DNA of 64,000 bases from Oenanthe sinensis (taxonomy: Eukaryota; Streptophyta; Magnoliopsida; Apiales; Apiaceae). Positions 32,901 through 44,914 of the stretch are shown here, piece by piece. Each line of letters starts with the position of its first letter. Position 1 is the stretch's first letter. Both the position numbers and the translations under genes were made by a program. The stretch lies in the NCBI GenBank assembly GCA_028671895.1, contig CM053807.1, positions 51,017,903 to 51,081,902 on the forward strand, given 5' to 3'. The notes beneath the pieces are model-generated. The model saw only the letters and a list, made by a program, of their open reading frames with translations. It was not told the DNA's origin and made no database searches.

Positions 32901-35900
32901 TGTAATAAATGGATGAGGAACATACTCTGCAATTTCAGCTGAATGCATCAGCTTAATGAGAACTTCAACCGCAATTAAAGGATTATTCTCCACTAATTCC
33001 TGTTAGCAAGATAGTAAGCCTTTTTAGACCTAGGAACAACAATAATTAGTATGGAAAAATGACCACAGATAGCTAAATACATACCGGTAATTTTTTTGGT
33101 GTCAAACCAGAGTGATATACGAGCTTCGGATCGCTACCCAACTCACACAGAACTTGCTACAGAGTATCAAAAAAAAACATTAGACACCGAATCAAGCTAC
33201 TACATATTCTTCCAAAATTAACCATCAATGGGCTGATAACAATAAAATGAATCCACAATATATCTGATAAAGTAGAGTGTCGATTCAGAATTAAATTTAT
33301 GGAGGAAGTATCAACACGAAGATTGAGAATCCATGTTTTCTCTTAATGCAGTTGTGTTGAATAATCATTATTATATGTACAAATAATGTAATTCAATTTT
33401 TTATATTAGTTTCCTTCCATAATCGGTAAGTCATTAACTGCTACCTGACGCACGACAAAGAATTAAATGAAGAGTGATAATTTTGTATCTTTTATGAGTA
33501 GATTGCTATTTTCGAAATATACATAGATCCGGCTACTTCCCAATCAGAGATTAAATTAGGACTTTCAAATTCCTTTCCCTCAAAATCAAGTTAATTACGG
33601 CAATGCCTACAAGATGGAGTGTTGAATAATATGATCATGCTAAGCCCACTTCCTAACACCTTGAGGTTTTAGGAGAACTGGTAACTTAACATGGTATCAG
33701 AGCTCTGGTTGTAGGAGGTCTCGAGTTCGAGTCCCTCCTACCCCCCAATATTCTCATTTATTGAAAATATTGATGTTGTAATATGGTGGGCCCAAAAAGG
33801 GACGAGATCCCCACCTAGTAATTAAAATTTGACGGACACAAGGCCCAAAAAGGGACGAACCACCTTGTGATCCACTCTTCAAACCATAATGGGCTTTCGA
33901 GTGAGGGGGATGTTGAGGGGGATGTTGAATAATATGATCCTACTAAGCCCGCTTCCTAACACCTTGAGGTTTTAGGAGAACTGGTAACTTAACACATTAG
34001 CAAACCTTCTTGACCATATATCGGATAGTGCCCACCACGGCATCAATGTGGCGTGCACGACATCAAGACTTAACCTTTCATATATATACTAGGAACGGTC
34101 CACAATGCCTATTGGCGGAGATCTTGGCCCTTTTTACGCGTAGCCTGCACATATCTCTAATGCGTATAGCTTTAGCTTTTATTAAATTAAATGACTTATT
34201 TTGCTCGTTCATGCCGGACTAAGTGACCTGTTTTGTTGATTCATGCTAGTCTAACAATAAAATACATGGGTTTTTTTACACACAATGTGTATAAAAACTG
34301 TATAGCTTCCTTGGGATGTGTGTTACCAAACACACATAAGGTATGTGTGTGGCTCCACTTGCCAACATGTTCCCTTTAAGAAGTTATACAATCATGTACA
34401 GATTTGTTAGTTTCATGACCCAACATCACAGAAATATAAGCTAACTAAGATATTAAAAAAGAAAAAATCAATATTACCCAAATGAAACATGCGTGTTGTT
34501 GTTCATAGATACGCAAGACAGAAATGCGGGTACAACTAAAATAATTAAAAACCTTCTCTCTATACATAAATCGAGAATGTGTATACATTTTAAATAATTA
34601 ATAAAATAAAAGGTGCATGTGACTACGCAAACTTGCAATGCGTATATTAAACTGCGTATTTCTAAAATGCGTAGTCGGTAGGTAATTTGGGCCACACTTT
34701 CCGCATAATAGCATTTCGGTACATATTTTTTTGAAAAGGTAGAATGGGCCTTCACCCAATTATAGTTGTAATAAAACAACATTTTGTAAGATATTAAAAA
34801 TATTCACTATTATTCAGTGTTAATAATATACTAAAATAAAATGTAGAATAATTGTATTTCTGTTTAAAAAAACTATTATATATTATTTAAAATTATTATT
34901 AACAATTACAAAATTTAGTTACTGTCTATAATATATTAGTATTAAATTTCCAACTAATTTATGGCATTATGATATAACTATATATAATAGATTTATATCT
35001 CTAATTACAATATATCATATATATAAAAAATTAGATATAAAAAATTTCACATTATAATTAAAGAATTTAGTATATCAAAAGACTGAAACTAATATATCAA
35101 AAAATATGCTTACTTATCAACGATCTCTTTCTTTTATTTCTAATACAATTTCTAAGGGTAAATATGAAAGCAAATATTTATTCCGTTATAGAATTACTAT
35201 AATATTCCCTGTGTCTCACCCATTCCATAACACTTTCTTTTAGAGATGTTTCATACAATTCTTAACATATCCTCAAGTAACATATTTCTCTTTACTAAAT
35301 TTTGTAGGCCCCACGAACTTAAACATATTTTATTCTCCTTTCTTCCTTTTACTTGACATTTCTTAATCTCTGTGCCCCACCCAAATGTTAATAATTGGGT
35401 AGGAAGGTGGGAGTAATTGTTTTGACCAACACCTAAGATGAAACATGAGAATGTATAGAAAGCTGAAAAGCAAAAGATTGTATAATAAGCACGAAATCTA
35501 GTAAAAGTAGTAAGATTCAAGATAAATATAAAAAATAAATTTGATTTAATTTGCAAATTCTGAATGACAAACTTTTAGACAAAATATCTACTTGTAATTC
35601 TTAAAATGTAAAAATTATAAATAAGTTATTTCATATTAAATATTACATTCCAACGAGAAATGTAGAAAGATAAATTTATACTTAATTTAATTCGTATGTA
35701 AAAAAAATAAACTAATAATTTGTAATTTTAACATGTAATATAAAATATAAAAATAAATTATTAGATATTGGATATTATATTCTAACCCAAAAAAATAGAA
35801 AGATAAATTTATAATTGGATTTGCAAATTCTAAAGGAATTCTAAGATTAAGAGTCACAAAAAGTTTTAAATTGTGATTTTATTAGGAAAATTTAAAAATA

Positions 35901-38900
35901 AATTGTTAGATATTATATTAATATATTCTAATAGTGTACAATAAACACATTCAATATGCTAAATAAATGATCGGATCACTTTCGAAATAATGCTATTTGT
36001 AATGAGAGGTTATATGTATTATAAATTACTTCATATAAGATCATAAGCCATATATGTTTATACATAAGCAATAATAGTTATGCAAACAACTACATTAAAT
36101 TATACATTAATCAAACTATTTGTGCAATAATACTATATAAAATTTTATAGTTTAGAAAAGTCTCATATGGCGATGTCCATGTCTTTGCAACATATCGCCC
36201 ATATTGCGACACCATAATAGCTATGCTCAAAATTTATACAATATTACAATGTTTTTTTTATTGATTTTGACCTAATATAGATAAAAACATGTTAAAGCAT
36301 ACATTATTGATTATTCAAAATTGGAGGTTAACAAGTTTAGGCATGAAACTAACTAATGCCCTATTTTTCGCCCATCAAACAATTGGTAAATATTGGATGA
36401 CATGTCATATAGGTTTGTTTTATGAATTCTAGATGAATCTACCTTAATTTGTGTACCTTTTCAATTTTTGCATCACATCCTATTCATTAAGACATGATAT
36501 CGGAGTGTGTATGGAATCCATGTTAGATATTTCATATCAAAACAAACCGTACACTTTACCTTATAACAATCTAGTTAAAACTGAAATCTAAGTCCTGTCA
36601 CAACTTGTTCAACTCATTTATAATGGGTCACCTGTTATTATTTATCTATTTAATTTTGAGTTATGAATTTGACATATAAGTGATTAAGTGGAGTGTTGGG
36701 GAATAAAATCCAAAATAAGCAACTAATACAAAACACATTAAAACAAACAATTAGTTAACAAATTGTAGTAAGGCGTGGTCACACGTTATTCAAATATCCC
36801 TTCCAATTTTTGATAATTAGTTAATTTTTTGAATAGGTAATATAGTATATACTAATTATGTGTATGTTATGTTTGAATTATATCAGTTAATTCTTGATTT
36901 GCATATTGCGATTTAATAGTAATTCTATAGTTCATTGTCTATCCTTCATTCCAAAAAAATTAACTTGGCTAAAAAAAATCCCAAATTGACCAAATTTATA
37001 TTTAAGAAAACTTTTTCATGTTTTCACACCTCCGAGGCTCCGGGATTGGTTATAATTTCTTATAATTATTTGTTTTGACAGAAACAATTTCTTACAATTA
37101 TTTCCATAGGCTTAGCAGAGAAAGATTTGTTCTCATCAATATATATATAATTGAGGAGAACAATTTCATTGCAAAATAATCAATTAAGCACAAACGTTAA
37201 GAATAGATAGTAATAAGTAGTTACTGCTCATTATAGTAAAAAGCCCGTATGAGGATTAGGGGTCTCCCCATCTCGCCTAAACTTCCCCCGGTCTTCGGCC
37301 CGAGCTGTATGAGGCAGAAACTCGTCCCACGTACGGTTCGGAGGCCGAGCCCCACACCCAGCAGTAAGGGTTGGTGCGGCTTAGGTCATTTGAGCATACG
37401 AGTTTACAAATGTAAACATGTAATATCGCGGAGTAATTTAATTTGGATTACTATCACAATTACGAACACTCGGACTATTGGGATGCTTCTTTCAAAAAAT
37501 ATTTACCTTTCTCTTTTAAACCTGTACTTGCACCATTTACATCTCATTCCTTTACTATTGAAAACTAACTAGGTTGCAAGGCTTCGAATAAGGCCTAACA
37601 AATTTAGGTATGAAACCTAGCAGTCAACCTGCCTTCGACCATCATGGCACTTGTTTCTCTCACGACTCAAGTAATATATCAAAACATCAAATTTCAGTCC
37701 TCATCCACTTAACTCTTTCATCATGTATTTGTTCCTTCTCACAGACCTCCATTACAGCTCAAACCAAATGACCAACTCGTGCAGCACAAGGATTAGTAGA
37801 AGAACATTTCCGTAACAGTCAAGTATGATCCACAAACAAAGGGAGAATCATATTTATGATAGCAAAGAAGAGGAAGAAATTGGTCTTAAATAACATACCA
37901 GAAACAAGAGATAACATGATTTGGAACAGGGTGGTAAATCAGATTAATATGATTCTCAATCAATCCTTTTACTCATTTTTAGTCAATTCTACTCCTCTTT
38001 TAAGAAACATCATCTCGAATAATTTTAACTCGCTTTCTTAGCTAAATATCTAGGAGAACTTGATTATAAGCTCTGATTGTTTGCCTTTAATTTTGCATCT
38101 AGAGTCCTAAATAATATAAGATACGAATTTCTAATCCATTTCAGATCTAATCATCATAAATATACTCCTCATGTGACTATTTCTTTCACATCTCTGCTAT
38201 TCGTCAGTGCCTTCCTGGGTCTACTATATAAAATAATTCCATCTAAGGACTTGGACCTTATGTTGGTCATAACTAAACCTTGGCTGGAACCTAAAGATCC
38301 AATTCTCTTAGAATAACCCATCACCCATTTATTTTTTATTTTAATTGTTATTGCTACTAGTTCGTATAAATTTTCAACCTCTGTAGTATACTTGTGAAAT
38401 TCCAATTATTATTCCATGTTGGCTGGAATTCGTATTCTGCTCCTTGGTGTAATGAGTACTAAAAAAGATTGCATGATATAGAAGAGAAACTTGATAATGT
38501 GAAAAAGGACTCTGAAAATTCAATTGCAAATCCTGGAGTGGTACCAGCTAACAGGGATTCAAAACTAAGAGACTTTAGACGGATCCCAAGCATGCTTACT
38601 ACAGATGGGACTCCACTCTTTTTAACATGAAACTTTCGAGATGAAGATGAGTATGAGAATCACTTGGATGAATATTAACACATTTTTACATCCATAACCT
38701 GTGATTCCAGTTTTTTGTGATGAGTAGAATGCCATGGGATCTTAAAGATTGCGAAGTATATTTCAAAGAAGCTCAAGTGCAGGGTCTCAGTTAAGGTCTC
38801 ATTTAGCAATGCAGTTCTGTGTCGGTTCCTTGTACCAGGGTTTAAAAGTGGGCAAAGAAAAATTTAAGAAGAAATCACTACCATCTACCTTTCCTCGTCA

Positions 38901-41900
38901 CATTCGAAGATAACATCTCTGAATCAAACTACAACTCAATTCTCATAATTATGATGATAAAGAAATTACGGAGACTTGATGCTTGAGAAAATTCCTCAAT
39001 TGACTAAAGAATATTAATTTTGTGGAGAATATTAATTTTCTGTAAATTAACTTTAACCCTGCTCATCCCTAGCCCACAACAAATATGACTCCCATCAGTA
39101 GCACAATCGTCCTCCTTAAACAGTAACTTGACTTCCATTTTTATGAAAAACAAGTGCTTCTGCATGCTCAACCACAAACCTCTACAAGCACTCTATTTGT
39201 TCTTTGGATTGGCTCTTGGAGTCGGGAGTCCGTGTCTCTTCTTGTTCTTTTTTTCTGCCATCAAAGCTCGGTCAGGCTTTTAGATCATCTATAATGCTCA
39301 AGTTTTAGCCTACTCCAACAATTAGAAACAAACTATCTATTAAGATATCTAATCCTGCCTAATATATCCTTCAATATTTATGTGTACCGTGTGTATTACA
39401 TATTTATTTACACAAGTATGTTTTTATTATGTATTTTCCCTGTGGATGTGCAGACAAATCATGATTCCAAGATAATTTTTTGGAAAATAACGAGTGGGGT
39501 CAGAAAAACAATGAAGCATAATAATTTGACTACTTTTTGGGTGCATATACAGTTCGCGCGTGTGTGGAGCGAGATAGAACCTCTTGTTGTGCAGGGGCAA
39601 GTGGCCCCTTCAAAGCTTTTGCAATCAAATCACGAACAGCTGCCCCTTTGCTGGTATCTGCGCACATTCCATTGTCCCATAACAGTTCATGATGATTCTC
39701 GGGGTTGAGCCAAACTAGCTGCAAGAACTCAACAAGGGTAAGGTTAGTTACTCAGTAAAGCAGACTAACTTTTTAAACCTATTTGTGAACAAAATCTCAC
39801 TTCATCATACAGTACTGGGAGCCTTGGTGGAAGAGGCCTAATCCACTGAGGACCTAATCCTGGGCATGACAAATTTTCTAGCAACCCAGTCACTGTCTCA
39901 TCTCTATCCCCAGATCCAATTTTAGGCTTGACTCCAGGCTGCAGGTCAAACCTGAAATGTATCATAAATGATACTGAAATGAGTAACATTCAATCAGAAC
40001 TGAATCAGATAAAGCATTTAAATCTATATTATATAGAGACGAGCAATGAAATGTATTAACTACTACTTCCTCCATCCCACCCAACTGTTAACATTTGCAT
40101 GGGGCACGGAGTTTAAGAGAAGTGAAGAAAAGAGTACAAAATGTGTGTAAAGTGGTGGGACCTACTAAAATCTGTAAAGAAAAATATGTTATGTTAGGAA
40201 AAGTTAAGAAATGGATGGGACATCCCAAAAAGGAAAGTGTTAAGAAATGGGCAGGACAGAGGGAGTAACAAACTAATTGATGCGTTACAACAAGAGTCGT
40301 ACTCAGATGATTCAACGTCACAACCGCTGGGTATATCAGGGTCTGGTACCACATTTTTAACAGAAGCGTTCTTGAATAAGCAATGATAGTGTTCTGGGTG
40401 AATTTTATCACAAAATTGCTGCTGCAGCTGCTCACGTGGTGGGAAAGGCTGAAACCGAGAAAAAAGTAATTAGAGCAGAATTTGTTAGGAAAACCAACTA
40501 AACGTCATTTCAACTAATGCAAAACAACAGTAACATAGGTTTGTATTATTCAAGCAGGTCAACTATGTGACTAAGAAACATGAACCAGACGTGACCATAC
40601 TCACTATCTAATGGAACATAATGCACAGAAAGACAGAATAACATGTGATCAGATCATAAAGCCTGCACTTTGAACCAAATGGCTTAAAAAAGGTAGCACT
40701 GGAGCAGTCTACTTCAACTGTAAAAGATTACGCCTCCATTATTCTATTTTCATATAAAAGCCTTGTCATGACATGACTTATTTATATATATATATGCACA
40801 CTATATGCACTATATGTAATCATAATTTAGCACATAAAATGCTTGAGTTCTCAATATTTTTTAGTATTATCTTTTGTTACTAAGACCGAGGCTTATGTTT
40901 TAGAAAAGTATTTTTAATAACTAGTATAAGTTATTATTTATAACGATGAAAACTTAATTGGTTCTTTCTTATAATGCATCTTTTGTTTAAATTGACAAGT
41001 AATTCATTCACTATTTTTTTTGTACAACAATATAAAGAAGTGAAGTACAAAAGCAAACATACTGACATCATTAAATAATACTAAAGTATAATAAAACTAT
41101 CTGACAAAAAAAAAGTATAATAAAACTAACAAACAATCAAAAAGATTCAAATTTTATAAAGAAGAAAACAAAAAAGCATATAAAATATTATTAAACAGGG
41201 TTTCAAAATTAATCCTCAGCTACTTTCTATATAGCAAGGTATTGTAACAATGGAGATATCTTATATGATTTTAGGAGTACAGCTATAAACTTAATGTCAT
41301 CACAAGTTTGAAGGTGATTTTAGTATGGTACTCTATGGAGTCTTTCTATCATAACTATAGATTTATATCAACGACTCTTCTGCAAGAAAAATAATAATTG
41401 GAGAGTTCGATATATGATGTTTAAAGTCAACCAGGAGTCACTGACCCCATGAACTAAGCACCCCAAATCTTTTAATGTTCAGAACCATTCAGATAAATTC
41501 ATTAACATATGTATATGAGCCAAATTACGTGTTAGGTACACTGCACATCCAACACAACTTACATGTGAAGCAATATCAAAATATTTGATGTAGTCCACTG
41601 CAGATTGCTTGAGAGCCTGAACAAATAAGACATGAATGATGGAAAACTGTTGTCAGGACTCATGGAATTAATAACTCTTGGGACTTGTGGGAATAATAAC
41701 ACTATGAAAAACCATAGTCTTGACTCGTCGAAAACCATATCTCAAAGGTTCTATTAATACTCATAACATAATTAAACAAGACAAGATAATATGAAAACAC
41801 AAACAATATTACAGAATATGATATTGTATTTTGCTAATGTATCCAAGGACCAAGAATTCATATGAATGGAGAAAACTTTAACCAATCACTCACATCAGTT

Positions 41901-44179
41901 CATATGAAAAAGATTAGTGTTATTTGGTCAGTTTGCTACTTAGAAATTCTTTTTTATTAAAACAACAAGAAGCTAGCAAAAAATTATTAGATGGTTTTTT
42001 TGTGATTAATTTAATTTCGCAACCAGCTACTTGCCAAAAGTCTATGCACGATATAAAATAGAAGTCACGAATCCCTTTGAATAACGCAACAAATAATTAA
42101 TTTTCAGAGATTTAGGACAATTAGAACTTCAACTTGTAAAAAAGAAAAAGGAAAATGGAAGGAAAACGAGACCTCTTCATTACTTGTAGAGCTAGAGAAC
42201 TCTAATAACTGAAGTATAAATGCCCTCTCGAATTTCTCTGCATCATGATCACTTGTTGCCTGCAAATGCCCAGAAAAAAATAAAAAAAGGATATTTCATA
42301 CAATCATGAGATCAGCAACATGATGCATATTTTTCTGCATTATCCTAGCAACTACCAGTAAATGGGTACCTATCATTTAAAAGTTCACAAAAAATATATC
42401 TATCAATATTTTGAGAACGCTCCAGAAATTAATATTGTAAATAATTAATTGTGTTAGATCACATCAGAAGATGTTAACATATTGTAAATGTAATCTGTTA
42501 GTAATTAATGTATACAAGGCACTTAGGAATCAGAACTAGTTCTTAGTCAGAGCTTATATATAAATGCCTTAGCACCGGATGTGTAAATGTCATAAATAAT
42601 CACTTACATCTACAAGCAAAGAAATGAAAGGGTTTGACGAAGATTTCTGGGAGGAATAGGTCTGATATAGTATAGCGAATGCAACCAAGCGTTGAGAAGA
42701 TCTGAGCATTTTTTTATCCTGCAGTTATACAGTGTGAAAGAAGATACTGATCATTTGCCAAACATACAAAAACCATAGATAATCAGTATCACATAAATTG
42801 ACAACTAAAGAAATAAACCTTAAAAGTAGCAAAGCTTGCTAAAGGAGAAACTTTTATTGATATATCATAAAAAATATTGTTGTAGGCATACTTGTAACCT
42901 CAGTTACTCTAGCTCTTCGATTTCAGCTGTCCTTGTGTCGACACATATTCCACCTCAATAGTGATGCAAAGACATGTATTGATTATAGATTTTCAACCAA
43001 AATTCAAATAACGCGGTAGGGCTTATGTTACTAAAGATATGAATTTTTTCCTGTTCTAATTTGTTTAAAATATATTTTCATTTATTTTGTGCTCATAATA
43101 GTTATCATGAAACAAATAAAAATAATAATTATGCTTTTAATTAATTTTAATATATTAAATTAATTCTGAGTACAAAAGTGGACGAGCGTGAGTATATTAT
43201 ATTTATATATCTTGCAAACAACACATTTTAATCATTTTGCCTGAATAAATCTTAGTTCTTAACCATAATGCTTACCATCTGGAGCACTAATATATCATTC
43301 TAAATACAATCTCCAAAAGCTAGTGTGAGTAGAGATTTGTTACAGGTTTAAGAAAAAATCGTGTACGATTTGCAAAGTCCTTTACAAAATCATATTTAAT
43401 GTGAGCATTATCCCTTATTTTTGCTACGATAACCCAAATATACATGTTTATTATATATATAATATAGTGTGTAGTGTTGTCCAATACAAAGACAAGGTCA
43501 TAAAAAATATAGTTTCCAAAACTTTAACATTAATGAATTCAGTCCAACACCACAAAACTTTAACATTAATACCAATTTTTATCTACACGCAGGAACCACG
43601 CTCAACAGAAACAAAACTTTTTATATCCGACCAAAAACATACAAGACCGTAATTTAAAATTCTTTATCCAATTTGATATCACAAAATTTCCTTATAGAAC
43701 TTACCAAATAAATATTCATCCCTGGCGCCAAACATTTTTACACAATCAACAATTTAACCGGATTTTATTTTAAATAAAGCAAATAGAGAACAAATCTACA
43801 AAGAGATAATCGAAACAATCAATGTACACCCCATAAAAAACATATAAAGCCCTAAATCATCAACAATTAAACCCTAAACAGCTAATTTTCAACAAAATCA
43901 AACACAAATAGCTCAAATCCTCAATCAATCTCGTCAACATTCATGTGTGTGCGCTTCAGTGACTACACATATACACACACAAAGAGGGATAAGAGAGGGA
44001 GAGAGATGAGAGAGAGAGAGAGAGATTGCCTCTAAGAGGATAACGAGCGAAGAGCAGAGTCTGAAGTGAAGAGACGTCGGAAAAGAGGAGACGAAATCGG
44101 CGGTGATTTCATCGAACGGACGGTGTTCGCCGGAATTGAGGAGAGAGTAAAGCGTTTTGGAATGTTCAAAAGAGATCAT
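29996..44179 (-). CDS. CNOT11: CCR4-NOT transcription complex subunit 11 (CNOT11)
   Basis: Twelve exons in frame: 44179-44030, 42718-42608, 42259-42173, 41616-41563, 40448-40303, 39951-39801, 39718-39581, 33156-33085, 32999-32926, 32833-32692, 31135-31057 and 30093-29996, giving 433 residues. CNOT11 is a scaffold subunit of the cytoplasmic deadenylase that shortens mRNA poly-A tails. Landmarks in order: [174 protein letters not shown] and the stop. The last blocks are the deeply conserved CNOT11 C-terminal domain. Intron 1 seems to use a GC donor (TTAGAG followed by GCAATC). Intron 7 is 6.4 kb and full of insertions. It appears intact. Confidence 0.93.
30799..30812. repeat. C homopolymer (~14) in CNOT11 intron 11
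   Basis: A run of about 14 C after GACT. Likely length-unstable. Confidence 0.75.
31730..32275. mobile_element. Probable hAT-like MITE in CNOT11 intron 10
   Basis: The left end GTGTGTTTGGCTTTC and the right end AGTCAAACGGGCTC are loosely inverted. The interior repeats ACTTATAAGT / TTATCACTTAT words symmetrically, a pattern seen in plant hAT-derived MITEs. Boundaries and target duplication are not resolved. Confidence 0.35.
33620..33994 (+). mobile_element. TRIM/SMART-type miniature LTR retrotransposon
   Basis: 375 bp with two 72-bp terminal direct repeats (33620-33691 and 33923-33994), each starting TGTTGAATAATATGATC and ending GGTAACTTAACA. The left one is followed by the initiator-Met primer site TGGTATCAGAGC (33692-33703), and the right one is preceded by purine tracts (GTGAGGGGGA, TTGAGGGGGA). 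There is no coding sequence. The LTRs differ at a few positions. No clear 5-bp target duplication was found. Confidence 0.75.
35203..35416. mobile_element. Stowaway-like MITE in CNOT11 intron 7
   Basis: The left end TTCCCTGTGTCTCACCCATT is mirrored by GGGTAGGAAGGTGGGAGTA. The inner words ACTTTCTTTTAGAGATG and CTTTTACTTGACATTTC are also related. Typical Stowaway ends. Confidence 0.5.
37236..37390 (+). other. Organellar group II intron 3' fragment (nuclear copy)
   Basis: A GC-rich island in AT-rich DNA. GAGCTGTATGAGGCAGAAAC then CCACGTACGGTTCGGAGG matches the 3'-end motif of plant organellar group II introns (GAGCCGTATGAGG ... GTACGGTTC). The flanks TCTCCCCATCTCGCC and CCCACACCCAGCAGTAAGGG look mitochondrial. 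It is therefore probably a NUMT inside CNOT11 intron 7. The source intron is not identified. Confidence 0.55.
38469..38682 (+). pseudogene. Coding remnant, unidentified (possible large helicase/zinc-finger protein)
   Basis: An open reading stretch of about 70 codons with protein-like composition: LHDIEEKLDNVKKDSENS, RDSKLRDFRRIPSMLTTDG, a stop, then NFRDEDEYENHLDEY and a second stop. The FRRI...-NYLD-type layout faintly resembles the region before the helicase core of NFX1-type zinc-finger proteins, but this is weak. It lies antisense inside CNOT11 intron 7 and is broken. Confidence 0.25.
40064..40267. mobile_element. Stowaway-like MITE in CNOT11 intron 5
   Basis: The left end CTTCCTCCATCCCACCCAAC and the right end AATGGGCAGGACAGAGGGAG followed by TA are inverted. 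Inner GTTAAGAAATGG and CCCAACTGTTAAC words repeat. It lies 36 bases from the donor of exon 5. Confidence 0.6.
44003..44027. repeat. GA/CT microsatellite at the CNOT11 intron 1 donor
   Basis: A (GA)n run (CT-rich on the CNOT11 strand) begins directly after the GC donor of intron 1. Confidence 0.75.
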
Positions 44180-44737
44180 TTTCTTCTCCCACTGATTTTT
44201 TATGCTCACTTGTTTACTCTGTGTGTGTTTCCCACGTGGATTGTATATTTGTATATATCTGTGTACGGAGTATTTTCAGATCCCACGAGTTGACAACTGT
44301 GGCCCACATGGAAAAGAAAAGGTAATAATAATAATAATAATTCTAATAACCAACATAAAAAAGAAAATTGTGTATATTCGGCTAAATATTTTAATATACC
44401 ACTTTTTTTTGTTTTATTTATAATTTTACGATAATTAAAAGATTCTTATAGTTTTGCGATTATCGATAATCTAATTTTTCTTTTCACTATCCTCTCTATC
44501 TCTTTTACCATATTTTTATATTCTTTTCTTTTTTTTACCTACATATATAAACAAACATATATAGATAATAACAAAATTAATTTAATTTAAAACTTAATGG
44601 ATGAAAGCCACTTCTATACATATTCATAAATTTGGATATAAATACACTATATTAATATTCACCGGAAGAGCTAGAATTCTAACATTATGTCATGACAGGA
44701 CTTATGGGCCAGGGGATAGTTCTAGCTAGACATTTTT

Positions 44738-44914
44738 TATGGGACGTAAGCCTCCCAAAAGGTAACGGGGCATGCAAAGGTTTCCTCGACCAAATGGAGA
44801 TTGGCCCTCGAATGTAAAAGCAGAAATGAGCTTAATTGCAAGACCCGTCCGTCGAACAGGGACGAAAGTCAACTTCAGTGATCTTGACGATGCCCGAGTA
44901 GAAAGGTCGTCATT
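44738..44914 (+). pseudogene. Nuclear copy of a plastid 23S rRNA fragment (diverged)
   Basis: GACGTAAGCCTCCCAAAAGG followed by TAACGGGGCATGCAAAGGTT, GAGATTGGCCCTCGAATG, GCAAGACCCGTCCGTCGA and CAGGGACGAAAGTCAACTTC matches domain V of bacterial/plastid 23S rRNA. Several C-to-T and G-to-A changes show it has decayed in the nucleus. Only about 175 bp remain. Confidence 0.7.

Larger units (their letters stand above)
33157..39580 (-). other. CNOT11 intron 7 (6.4 kb), insertion-rich
   Basis: The donor CAACAAGAG/GTTCTATC at 39580 and the acceptor CTCTGTAG/CAAGTTC at 33157 bound it. Apart from the TRIM, MITE, group II fragment and coding remnant listed separately, it holds AT-rich DNA with no recognisable exon. 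Confidence 0.7.

Noticed and set aside
33692..33740. tRNA-Met gene in CNOT11 intron 7
   Set aside because: Only the TGGTATCAGAGC primer site and a T-arm-like GTTCGAGTCC are present, part of the TRIM rather than a folded tRNA.
37249..37572. 107-codon ORF over the GC-rich island
   Set aside because: The island is an organellar intron fragment; the frame is coincidental.
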